Below are positions 36,501-48,600 of a stretch of DNA of 64,000 nucleotides, piece by piece. Every line of letters starts with the position of its first letter. Position 1 is the first letter of the stretch. Origin of the DNA: Syngnathus acus. Taxonomy: Eukaryota > Chordata > Actinopteri > Syngnathiformes > Syngnathidae. The stretch lies in NCBI RefSeq assembly GCF_901709675.1, contig NC_051089.1, positions 4,380,476 through 4,444,475 of the forward strand. Reading direction: 5' to 3'. The position numbers and the translations under genes are program-made. Below the pieces are notes generated by a model. It was not told the origin of the DNA and searched no databases. It worked only from the letters and a program-made list of their open reading frames with translations.

Positions 36501-39500
36501 CTTTTATTTGGATCGATTCTTAAAGAAAAAAAAAAAAAAAGTCAGGCTACATGGAGCATTATCACTGGCTGGATGCGGTGTTGACGCCAGGCATGCAGAG
36601 GTGTTCAAAACATATCTGCCGCTTGAAAATTTCTCTTAAATGAGAATACAAGACATTAACCAAAATGAGGTTTTCTTTCTTGTTTACTAAGAAAATGACA
36701 GTGTTATCAACTAGATGATTTTGAATGACCATGTAAACAATTTTTTTTTTTAAATGACCATTTATAAGACAGTAAAAAAAATGACCATGTATAGTAAGGC
36801 TTTTTTTGTACACACACATGCACGCACACACAGACACACACAGACACACACACACACACACACACATACACACTTGGTGCTCCAAGGATCACACTGTGGG
36901 AATATCCATGAGCTAATGTAGTTCTTATCACACATTAGATTAGACATTTCACAGAGGAAAGCAACTAACCTTGACTAAAAGAAGCAAAAGTTTCTGGGAT
37001 TGTTTTTTTTCCGCTCTTGAAGTAAGGCCTGTGATGGCGAGTCATCTGATAGCACACAACACAGTAGCCGGCCCACCCATAAACGAGGGCACACCTATCA
37101 GGGCTTCTTGTGTTCCCACAGGAAGTCATCATTGAATATTCAGCCTTGTCTAGGTGGTTGGCGAGAAAAAAAAAAAGTTTAGTACTTTTGTTCTCATGAG
37201 GGTATGACATTATTATCGTAAAATTGTTCCGTTTTCTCCCAATATGACGTATTTTTTCATGGTTTTATATAGAGACATCGCCAACTACTGGCATTATTAT
37301 CATTATCTTAAAGTTACATATTTGAACGCAATTCACCTAAAATCAAGAATTTATTCTTGTAAAATGACATTTGTAACACTTTCAACACTTTTGTGACATT
37401 GCCAACTACAGGCCTGGAATGCACATTACAGGTTCTTGTAATTGTTTTGTTTTCCCATTGTTGTAAACTGAGCTAAAGCTGAAAGAAAGTTCTTCTTAAT
37501 TTTTTCTAGCATTTTGCTAGATCAACTTTTGTGCCGTGGCTTTAATGCTTTCTGTTCTGCATTCAAAGTGAAGAAATAAATATTTCAAAAGTGCTTGAGG
37601 GTTGTTCCCGTGCATCATCTGTCATCGTGTCATGCGTGCAGCGGCTCAAGAACGAAAGGGGGTGTGGGGGAGTTGTGAGGGTGGTCTTCACAGGTGCCCC
37701 TATCGCTCCCCGGGGGGCAGGAAAATGACAAATTCAATAAAGTCAAGACGTGTCTCGGCGTCACCTTATGGAATCAAACGCACCTGACAAGGCAGCTGAA
37801 GGGTATCAAAATGTCCGTCCTCCTCGGGCTTTGAATAAGTTGCCACTGCGCCACAGAGAATATGTGTCAGAGGTTGTGGGACGGCAGGAAATTGGATCTG
37901 CGAGATGACATTAACAGAGAGTGAAGATTGTCCCCCCAACTTGAGTGTTTGAAGCACCACAAAAGCAGAAGGGGTCTCTGGTTTCCAACCTTAATTCGGA
38001 CACTGAATAGAGCCCAGTCGTAATCTTCAAGCCGTTCTCTTAAAACTGCCCCGAGAAAGACGATCTGTCTCCTTTCTGTTCGTACACAACGAGGAAACAT
38101 GTGATTCATCCCGAAAGGGAAACGCGCATTAAATTCAATTTTGTTCGGACTCAACTCGTGATACAATCAGGTTTTCATCTCCTGAGATGACCACCAAAAA
38201 AAAAACCCTGACTTGTGCTTTGTCATGTAAAAAAAACTCGAGAACAAACCGGGATCTTTTAAGAATTAGCATCACAACAGCTTGTCATCGAAGCGCCTGA
38301 TCTTTGATATAGCGAACATAGCGAACCCATTCTAGGCCAAACAAACACAGAGCGTATCTTCGTTAACATCTCGTAACGTTCCCATCAGATCAAGCTTGGA
38401 CAGTACTTCCTATAAAACAGCGTCTCGTTTACAGGGTTCAAATTCAGTAACAATTAGACCAAATCTCTTCCAGGGTCGAGTTTCTCTGAAGTCCCTAAAA
38501 ATGGCTGGTTCAAATCAAAACGTCTTGTGTCTTGAGACTTTTTTGGTGGAGCCTACCGATAAGATTAGGGTGAAAGAAAACCAATGGTCAAGTCTGCCAA
38601 ATATCATCAGCATGCCCCGCCAACACTTAAATTTTAGGTTGCCAAGTGAAACTGATTATTCCTTATGGCAATTTGAATTTGGGAGTCAACCAGTGGCACT
38701 TTTGTGGTAAACAATGGTGCCCACTCAAGTGGGTGGAAAAGAGTTGACATTTGCTCTCCCACCTGTTTGCCAGACATAATAGGCAAGGCAACATGAGCTC
38801 GCTCTTGGACTGAACTTACAATAAGACAGAAGAGCGCCAGATACGTGACCTCAGCTGCGTGCTCTCCAGACGGTGGCGGCGTAAAAAAAAAAAGGAAAGC
38901 CTCCGACGAGCGAACGACAGTAAAGACGCGTCTGCAAACCGTTGGACACGTGCCTGAGGCCTCACACAATTTTGGAGGTCTGCTAGTGACTCCGAAGTTT
39001 ACGACCCCCCCGTGAGGCCAGCCGGTCACATGCGCGTGATTGACGCTGCATCCGGATGGGAAAAGTGAAGCGGGCTTTGATCTCCCGTATCCAGTCCAGA
39101 AAGATCCGTGGGGAGTCCGGGCAGTGCCGGCACCCGGGGCGACAATTTGGATTCATTCAAGGTTGGCTAGTAGGAGGTGGCGAGGCCTGGTGATGATAGC
39201 GACTGTATGTTTCACACAAGAAGGCTGAATCTTGGATTCGAGTCTCCGTGTTCTGAACCGTGAAGAGGATGTGCAAAATAAAAGACTCTGCAGCAAACAT
39301 CCACACATCCTTTACATTCATGATAAATAACAGGAATTTATTATCCCCCAAAAAGGCATTGTATGTCTGCTTCGTGAGCAATAAAAAGTGACATGGGAAC
39401 CATTTTGGCTCCTGATTGCAGCGATTGTGTTTCAGCCTGTGTGTGTGTGTGTGTGTGTAAGTGTGTGTGTTGGGCTGTTGCGCTGGAAGAGATCCACACA

Positions 39501-39760
39501 TGCAACACATTCCCACCACCTGAGATTGTAGTTTTTCTGTAAGCGTGCATGCTTGCATTTGTCCAACCATCCTTTCTTCCATCCTGTCTGCATATGGGCC
39601 AGGCGAGAATTAAAGAAATAAAGCGAGCGAGAGAGAGAGAGAAATAAAAAAGACGGCCAAGCTGAAGTTCTACTTTTGCCGGGCCTGGTGGCACACTTGT
39701 ATTTAGTCCCATGTGCTTCCCGTTTCTCTCCTCCCATGACGGAGCCCTTTAGAGACATGA
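36501..39760. other. Non-coding spacer with CA/TG microsatellites
   Basis: A-run at 36526-36540, imperfect (CA)n at about 36809-36873, (TG)n at 39439-39470 and a short (GA)n near 39628-39642. The stretch 38600-39240 is complex but not recognisable. Frames up to 141 codons at 39157-39582 owe their length to the TG run. Confidence 0.45.
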
Positions 39761-41077
39761 GCTAACACTTAACATGACGTATACTTCCTATGCTGGTAGA
39801 CGTACATATTATAATAATTTGAAACATTTTAAATGATTTACAATACAATAGACTTGACGGCTGAATTGAAGAAAAGGTGAATAAATGACTAATTACTTGT
39901 ACCTGTAATAAATTAAAGAAATCTAATTCTCCCTACATATGTTTTAAAAGGTTAACAAACGTGCAGATGGGTGGGGGGCATACATTTTTAAATGTAAAAC
40001 TTTAGCAATATGAATCAAACACTTTGCTGTATATATATTATATTGTTACACAATTCAGCTAGCTAATTTTGAATTTATTATTTGCCCTAATAAATGTACG
40101 CATACACAATATATGAATATTAGGACTATGCAAAAATAAAAGTCATATTTGAACAAAATTCATTTATCTCAATAATAATGGAAGCAACGTTGCAGAACGT
40201 GTAGAAGTGATATAGAAAGTCAATGACAATATTTTAAAACGTGACTTAAACATAACAGAATTACTGTACACATAACAGAAACGCCTTCCAACACAATCAA
40301 ATAAATTTAGAAATATACATACCTCAACAAAATTGCTATACTTATTCCAAATATATATGTATATTTTTCATACTGCGAAATGAAATGGAATTCGTGAAAA
40401 GCGAATTCGAGTCATTTAGCGCCGCATTCAACACGTGAAAAAAGAGCGCAAATTCCAGAGGACGAGATACAATTGAACGCAGCATCGGATGCGCCGCGAC
40501 GCGTTCAAGGACACGCGGCTGTCGGCGGAGCCACAAGACCTCATTTGAGCGATTTGGACAACGACGAAAAAAGAAGAAAAAGAAAAAGGGCGAGACGACA
40601 AATTGCCTTTTAAATCAGAATCACGGGGTGCCACAGTCTTTGTGACAGCTTTATTTAAAACAAAAGGGTCTGAAAATATCCGTTTATTATTTAATTTAAA
40701 AGCCTTAAATTGCCACACACGGCATGTCGGCAATTATTTTAATTGATAAAATGAGAAAAAGAATTGAAATATTTTCTTCAATTCATTTTCTAAACATCAA
40801 GTAAAACGTATATTTTTTAATTAAAAATTACAAGAAATTAATTTTCGATTTTCCAAAACTATAATGCATGTATGTGTAGCCAAGAAATATTGTTTTTACA
40901 TTTTTAATTAAAACGTGTTAGAGGAAAAATAAGTTTTTTTTTAAATTTAAATATATCAAGTGTGGACTAAAAATGATGTGTATAAGAATATACACATACA
41001 AGAACATAATTCTGGATGTTTCTTATTTATAAAATAGCTAACAATATTGTTTTTAAAATGATTATTTAAAAAAATAA

Positions 41078-41081
<4 letters not shown>
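39761..41081. other. Very AT-rich spacer
   Basis: Mostly A/T with no recognisable element; a GC-richer island at about 40380-40630 (with GCGCCGCATTC and GATGCGCCGCGACG) is unique and unexplained. Confidence 0.35.

Positions 41082-41126
<45 letters not shown>
41082..41126. repeat. (AT)n microsatellite
   Basis: 45 bp of pure alternating AT, abutting a SINE-tail fragment. Confidence 0.95.
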
Positions 41127-41127
<1 letters not shown>

Positions 41128-41245
41128 TTGGGGCAAGAGGAGAGGTACACTCTGGACTGGTTGCCAACCAATCAAAGCGCACAGACAATAATCACAGTCA
41201 CATTCACACCCAAAGACATTTTAGACCTATCATGCATGTTTAAAT
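41127..41245 (+). repeat. Fish SINE/LINE-tail fragment
   Basis: GGTACACTCTGGACTGGTTG, then CCAACCAATCAAAGCGCACA and CACATTCACACCCAAAGACA, closely follow the common fish retroposon body (ACCCTGGACTGGTCGCCAGCC type). No head is visible, so it is 5'-truncated. It lies at the probable 3' end of the sall1 transcript. Confidence 0.7.
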
Positions 41246-42203
41246 GTTCTATTTTTATTTTTATAGCCAATCTATCTGTATTGTACATTGCTTGAGGTGT
41301 ACACTCGGGACTTGCCAGCCAGTCCGGTGGCCAAATTAAACTTTTTTTTTTTTAACTTAAATAATCACATATGCAATTAAGGTGAACTGACACTAAATAA
41401 AACAAAGCACACCAACACAAACACTGAATGCTTCTTTTGGAAAACAGATGTATTTGATTATTATTCGAGTAAAGAATTACAGTATCTTAGAGTTTTTGTT
41501 AGTAGGTATTAAAGTGTAGCGAAACTGGACCCATTAAAGATCTTCCACCTTTCCGAGAAAGTGCATGTAACAGTCCGAAAGGTTTGTCAAACCCCAATAT
41601 ATTTATATTTATAAAAAAAAAAAAAAAAAAACACTATCATTTTTGTGTGTCCACCGGACTTCTTCTTCTTGACATTTATGTACATCATCTTTTGGGGGCT
41701 CTTGAACACGACACTTTAGCAGCACTGTGGAGAACGATTGGCTGTTTCTGTTCCAAACATCGGGGGAGGCCGTGGGTGGTGGGGTTATGGAAGTAAACAT
41801 AAAAAGTAGCAAGAAACATCAAAATGTCCATGTTTTGTTTTCCTTAAATAATGCGTGGGGCGTGGAAGGGGGGGGGGTTCTGTGAACACACGTCAAACCG
41901 TCTACAAGATCAGTGTACAATATTTACAGCATTTTGCATCTTACAGGCAGACGTCATATCTATACGGAGACACGGAAAAAATAATTTAATGCCAGGGTCA
42001 GTATCTATCACACGTCGTCTTTAGAAGAAGCACACGCACGCGCGCGCACACAAACGCACACACATCTGGTCTAATTGTTATAATGTTTTCCACTGCGTCT
42101 CAAGCACGGTTATAGTCACTAATAAATAAGCTCCCGGGAACTATAACATGTACATTGTACAAAACAGACTTGTCTTCACAGTTCTGGTAGTGTCTCTGCG
42201 TGT
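41240..42203 (-). other. sall1 3' UTR, inferred extent
   Basis: The sequence after the stop codon is presumed 3' UTR. Going downstream on the minus strand, a variant poly(A) signal ATTAAA lies at 41985-41990 (about 215 nt after the stop). The first canonical AATAAA is at 41254-41259 (about 945 nt after the stop), near the edge of a SINE-tail fragment. The stretch includes a CA/CG alternating run near 42029-42062, an 18-A run (plus strand) near 41613-41630 and a G-rich run at 41869-41878. The true end is unknown without transcript data. Confidence 0.4.
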
Positions 42204-42653
42204 CTAATTCGTGACGATTTCTTTGTTGTCCTCCATGAATCGCGTAAACCTGAAGTGGGCGCCGTTCTCCGTGCCGGCCATTCGCTCCAGGCCGGCCAGG
42301 GCGGCGTTGGGTTCGGCGCTGTGGAGTTTGTCCAGGCTGCCCGTTAGGCCGCCGATGGGCGAGCTGCCGCCGTTGCCCACGCCGGCGCCAGACATGGGCG
42401 GCAGGCCGCCGCCCTGGATGACGGAGATCTCGTTGGCCTTCATGGCCAGGCCGCTGGAGAAGGCGGCGGCGTACTGGTTCCAGAAGCTGGCTGGGTCGCC
42501 GGCGCCCACCCGCGACACCGCCGCAGGGTCCTTCTGGAAGATTTCCGGGAACTTGACGGGGTTGGCGCCCAGAAAGGCCATGGGGCCGTCCACTGAGAGC
42601 CGGCGCCCGCGTCGGGCGGGGGCGCTGTTCCACATGTGGGTGCCCATGTGGAC
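42204..42653 (-). CDS. sall1: sall1 coding exon 3 (last exon)
   Basis: The exon is 450 nt: 149 residues (1155-1303) plus a TAG stop at 42204-42206. It starts after TCCTCGCAG with V-H-M-G-T-H, giving the two zinc-binding histidines of the last finger (H1156, H1160). Exon 2 supplies that finger's cysteines, so the finger works only if spliced. The tail has the SALL1 C-terminal signatures: an [12 protein letters not shown] stretch, NPVKFPE, a WNQYAAA segment, [11 protein letters not shown] and a final FRFTRF...EIVTN. Confidence 0.96.
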   Translation of the reverse strand, partial: VHMGTHMWNSAPARRGRRLSVDGPMAFLGANPVKFPEIFQKDPAAVSRVGAGDPASFWNQYAAAFSSGLAMKANEISVIQGGGLPPMSGAGVGNGGSSPIGGLTGSLDKLHSAEPNAALAGLERMAGTENGAHFRFTRFMEDNKEIVTN

Positions 42654-45600
42654 CTGCGAGGAAAAATCAGGGATTGAATAAAGGCCCAAACTAAATCAAA
42701 CTAAAGTGGACATTTTAAAACTTTCAAAAGTTTGACCTGTCTTTGACCTGTCACATTACAGGATCGTGAATTTGCCGTTCTTGTTACATAAGTAAAATCG
42801 ACCCGTTTAAAAGGAATCTAGCAAAAAAAAAAAAAAAAGCATTTCATAGAAGAATTATATTTTAAGAAACCTGGCAAAAATATTTGACATCCCCCCCAAA
42901 ACAATTGAATAAAATATGCCCTTATTTATTTTTGTTGAAATATTTTTAAAATGTTTTAATGTGCAACTCCCTCCTTGAGCATTTTTTTTTTCTCCACATA
43001 CGCGAGCCCATGTGGAACAACACAGACGCGGAGGAGGGTGGATCAGGAATGCAAATGAGAGATGATGCAATGGAAAAAATAATAGCAATGATACCGCACT
43101 GCACATGAAACCGGCTTCACACCCAGGATGCAGTGAGGCGCTTCACTGCGTGTGGTGGTAAACATCTTATTTTGGGGAGGCCGCTTGGTCTGAGCCCTAA
43201 TATGCTGCTCTCACGCGGGATTTGCAGGCTTGGGCGGAAAATTACACTGTCTGCTTTCATTGCTGCTGCTGTGGCACCATCAAGTTTTTCCAACAAGATA
43301 CAAGAATGTTAACAACACATGATGTCGACTAAAACGAATTATTCACGGCAAATTTTGAAAATCAAGCACTTACTTTGCTATCCCAGAAATTTTCACGGGT
43401 CAGATTTAATTGTCCAAAAATGAATGAATGACAAAACTGAACACTAGTATTAATTGGGCAGTCATTATTTCCTGCAAATATTTTTTTGAATAAATTGAAA
43501 ATTTGTTTTCTGTTGCTTTAGCATTTTGTGGAAACAGTTTATTTTATCAGTTATCGGGCAGGTAGCTCCCAACTTGTGACCAGTTTTAAAGTTTAAATCA
43601 AGATATAAATATTTCTTTAAATTAAGAAATAGGCTAAAATGCAGACGTTTTTTAAAATAATTCTATGTATTTTTTCCAGATTATTTTAACATTTAAAAAA
43701 CAACCCACTTACATGATTTGTTAAATATATTAAGTCTGACACCAAAGTTACAGAAGGGGCTACATACATTTTTTTTTGAAAAGCATCTACTCATTCGCAA
43801 CAATACTTTATCACTCATATTTAACCTCCAAAATTGTGTGGGTGTGCATTGTGTGGGAAAAAGTGAATGAAGTGTGTAGTTGCAGTAAATATTGCCTGAA
43901 TCGCAACGGGTTAGTAGTGTGTTCTCTTTGTTTGTTTTGGAGAATTAAACATGCAGCGGGGTCAGACTGACCCACGAACATTCCTGGTGTAGCAAAGAAG
44001 CAAACATAACAAACATGTAAGTGACTCTAATTCCCATCAGCAATTTGGTTTAACCCCTGTCACCGTGATTTATCCCCTCATTCGTCACCACTCATCATTA
44101 CAAGTCATTTTCTAATCGAGAGAGCGAAATTATTTCACAGCAGACAGGAAACCGATCACTATTGTGACGTCAGGTCCGTTCTTACTTTTGAAAAACAAAA
44201 AAAACAAAAAAGCAGACCGGTCTCACATTGTGAAGGCGAGTGGCAAACTCATTGGTGCAATTATTTAGTCTATTTTGTTTCGATAACAAACTGAATCCTG
44301 AAGCGAACTTCAGTCTTATGATTTTTGTGAGCATACCTTGAGGTTTCCTTTGGTGGTGAACGCACGGCCACAGATGCTGCAGGCGAAGGGCTTCTCGCCG
44401 GTGTGCGTCCGCTCGTGGATCTGCAGGGCGCTAGATGAGGAAAAGCACTTGCCGCAGGTGTTGCAGAAGTGTTGCTTGGGCGTCCGGCGGGGCGGCGCGG
44501 CCGACAGCACCGGCGAGGTGGAGGCGGACGACGTGACCATGCCCGCAGCGGCCGCTACGGAAACGACAGCGGAGGGGGCGGAGTGGTCCTTGGCCTCCGG
44601 GTGGAGGCATTGCAGGAAGCCGTTGAGTTCCGGCTTTCCCAGGGAGCTGACGGACAGCAGGGAGGGCGTGGGGCTGGAGGACACGCTGGTGTTGGAGGGC
44701 TCGAAGAGCTGCGAGGGCAGGTCTCGCATTTGATGGGTGAGCATGTGCTGCTTGAGGTTGCCCTTGGTGGAGAATCCCCGGTTGCAGGCCGTGCAAATGA
44801 AAGGTCGCTCTTTGGTATGGCTTCGGTAGTGGATGTCCAAGGCACTCTGACACGCAAAGGTCTTCCCGCAGATGTCGCAAGATGTATTCCTGGCTATGCT
44901 GCGCTCGCGGAAGGGGAAAATCATGCCCAGGGGGTCCTTGGAAGCGTTGACCGACGTCAGGTCCAAGGCTCCGATGTTGGAGGGGTGAGGGTGTAGGAGG
45001 GTGCTGTGCTCCATGGAGAATGCCCTCTGGTGCCTTTCTTCCAAGCCTGGCGATCTGCGGGGCTGCGGCGGCATGCCCGCGGGGGAAGGAGCCTGCATGG
45101 AGGAGGTAGATTCGGACACAGCTGGACTACCCACACTTTGGCATTCCACGTCCCCGCCGAGAGACGAGGAGTCGTTGGTGAGACAATCCCCCTCTGTCAA
45201 GCCGTTAGACATGGCTTTGAGTTCTCGCAGCTCCTCCGCGTCCATACACTGGGGGTTGTCTCGTCCTTCGGCATAGAGAGCGACTGGGGAGTCACACAGG
45301 CTGTCGTGGGAAGCGTCTGCCGACCTGGGCGTGTCGGGCACACTGCTGTCGGGACCCTCCTCCATCCCCTCCATGTTGTCGTCTGAGAAGTTGTCCAGGT
45401 CGTCAAAGTTTCTCTCGTCAAACGAGCCGGTGTCAGATACCATGGATTCCGGGTAGTTCTCGGGCAAAGGGTTGTTGGGTATCTGTCCGCCCATGTGCAT
45501 GCGGATGTGCTGCTGTAGCACCACGGCGTTGGTGAATTTCTTCTGACATATCGGGCACGAGTGTTGAACTCGAAGAGGAGGCATGGCCCTGTGGACGCTG

Positions 45601-48600
45601 TAGTGGGTCTTCAGGTTCCCCTTGGTGGTGAAGGCTCTTCCACAAATCTTGCACTTGAAGGGCCTCTCCCCTGTGTGAGTGCGATAGTGCATCTTCAGCG
45701 CGCTCTGACAACTCAGCACCCGATGGCATATGACGCACTCGTTGGGGTCCGTCACCTTCCTGTCAATGTTCTCCACAAGCTGCTGCAGCTTGGATGTCTC
45801 TGAGCCGTGGAGGGGATCCAGAATACCTCCAAAGGGGAATTTTGCCTTGAACTGGTCCGACATGAGAGGCATGAGCGGGTTGGTCAACATCGGCGGGCTG
45901 TTGGACGTGGTGTACTCGGTGGCGCCCTCGGCAGCAGAGCTGACGTTGGTCACGAAGCCTGAGGAATGGCTGCCTTCTTCAGTTTTTCCGTTTGAGGTAG
46001 GCAGAGTTGCCCCTTCGCCCTCTTCAGACGCTCGGGTACTTTTAGCTGAAGGCTCAGAAGAACCTGAGTCACTTGTAGTCGAAGGAACCGGAAGGTTAGT
46101 TATGGCTATCGAGTGATCTTCCTTTTTAATGAAATGGGGCAGGCTGGGCATGGTCGGCGGCAGCAGCATGCCGACCGAGGAAGTCAGAGTGGGCAAGATG
46201 GGTTTGCTGTCCAGCCAACTGGTGACCGGCTTCTCCGGGGGCATGGACATGCCGTAGGGAATGCCGGTGCTCGTTGGGATGTTGTCCAAATGCTCGGGAA
46301 CGGGGTACGGGTTCATCTGGATGTGCGGGTACTTTTCTTTATGGCGCTGGAAGTGCACCTTCAGGTTGCCCCGGGTGGAGAAGCGGTTGCCGCAGATGTT
46401 GCACTTGTACGGCCTTTCGCCGGTGTGCGAGCGCAAATGGATCTGCAAGGCACTGTCGCTACCAAACACCTTGCCGCAAAACCTGCACTTATGCTTGAAG
46501 AAGGCCTCTTCCGAGCTGCTCTTGGTCTCAAACGACGCGACGTTGGGCACCTTGCCTTTTCGCTGCTGCACCAGATTTGCCAAAGAGTTGAGGTCCTCGA
46601 CGGTGGTGCCGACACTCGGAAGCGAACTGGAGAACATGGGGTTTCCTGGCGGGGGCTGAGGTAGAAGGGGATTCACCGCCGAGCTGAGCAAGCTACCAAT
46701 CCCGAACGACGGGGTGGTAGACTTGGCCAGCGGGGTGTTAGTGACGTGACACGGCCTCTTCTCAGGGGGTTGGGAGTTGCCTGTTGACGGCACCAGGGTG
46801 CTAATGCTCTGAGATGTCTCACTGCTGCTCGGGTTGGACTGAGGTAGCTGTGCCGCAGCAGCGAGCTGCTTCAGGCTGCTAATGCTGGCTGACTGACTAG
46901 CCAGGTTCTGCGCGAGGCCCGCGGCTGCGGCCAGCTGTTGCGAGAGATGGGAGCTCAGGGTGGCCAGTGGACTGGCGGCGGCGGGTCCCATAGTGCCCGG
47001 AGCTGAGGTCGGGGGCACTTGCATTTCTGGGGACTGGGAGGCCAGATGCAGTATTTGGTGGCGGATCTGCTCAATGAGCTGCAGCTGATGGATCTGCTGC
47101 TGCTGCAGGGCGAGGAGCTGCTCCATCAGGGCGGGCACCGCCACTCTGGGACCCCCAGAGGTGCGTGCCTCCTGGGAGAACTGGGCCACAGCCACTTTGG
47201 TGCTCTGCAGGTTTTCGATGATGACGTTGCTGTTGATCATGGAGAAGTTGCCCAGCTCAGCCAGGTTGCCGAGCTGAGGCAGAGGGGCTGAAATTGCGGA
47301 AGTACCTACGGCGGGCCCGGCAGTGGCCTTCCCGCTGAAGCTGCTCGCCGCATTGCTGGGGCTTCCACTCTCAGCTTGGCTGCATTCCTCTTCTTGACCG
47401 CTGCTCATCCCTGAAACATCCACATCCATGGATTCGTCTTTTTCCAGCGCGGCGAGTTCAGAGAGGTCGCCGCACTCTGTCTGATCAGTGTTATTAGCAG
47501 TGTCATTCATCTGGTCGTCAGGATTAAGAGAAGGGGAACCGGGTGAGAAAGATCCAGCGGGAGAGGCTGGACTTTCATTCACAATTAGGACTAGCTGATT
47601 CTTAGTGCAATTCTTCTGGTGCTCCTCGAGCTCGCAGAGTTCAAAGAACTCGGCGCAACATCTGTTGCAGACGTGGGCGTCGGACTCCTTGCAGGGGGGG
47701 TCCTCGAAGCAAAGTTCTGTGTCCCCTGCAAAAAAAAAAAAAAAAAAAAGAAGAAGAGGAGGAGGAAACAGGATTAGCGATCAGAAATGTTTTGCAGCCA
47801 AAGCGGCGGCTTTATCTCCTAAAGTTCCATTGTTGCTAATCTTAAGTTAATCAGTTTTACACTTATCCCCTTGATGTGTTCACCCAAAAAAAAACAGATA
47901 TCGAAAAAGCAACAATAAGCTATAAGCAATGAGAAAAAAGGGTGCAGTGGTCGCTGAAACAAGATAAGAGAGGATATAAAATCAATGAGAACTACTCACA
48001 TATCGCTTAAAAGTGATGTTTGAAGATGTACATCAGGCCGCGGCAAAAGTAATCATTTTCTTCAGATAATCCATCAAAAATATAGAACAGAGTGCAGCGA
48101 GGGCGCGGCTAGGACCCTTTAATGAAATTTCATAGAAACTCATTGATTTCCAATACAGCGCTTCAAAGTCTGCTTGTCCACTCTGCGCCAATCAAGCAGT
48201 GGACGGACTTATTAGACTTTCAATTCGCTGTCAACTTTGCTCATTTTCAGCCCGACGTCGCCATTTCGGACAGGTTATCGGTACGGCTAAATGCGTTTGA
48301 GAGGATTGAGGCCGAACAAGAAAAAAAAAAAAAAAAAAAAAAAAAAGAATGGGGGGGAAATATCCACACAGAGAATGGTAATGCTGTTAAATAGTTTGAA
48401 GGAGTATGATTGAATTACCTTAAACCGGTAAAACATCCCGTTTGACAAATCACAAGACGCGTCACATGACTAACGCTCAAACTACAAAAAAAAAAAAAAA
48501 AGACCGAAGATCAAAAAAGATCTTAAAACTATCCAAAGTAAGAGATAAGTCATTGAAAGTGCGCCGTCAATGGTGCTGCTGGAATTCTCAAACTCATTTT

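Noticed and set aside
42654-42689. sall1 exon 3 starting upstream at an in-frame ATG
   Set aside because: The ATG lies in intron 2; the TCCTCGCAG acceptor and the finger that must be completed by splicing fix the exon start at 42653.
46113-46664. 183-codon frame opposite sall1 exon 2
   Set aside because: Shadow of the GC-rich conserved sall1 coding strand.
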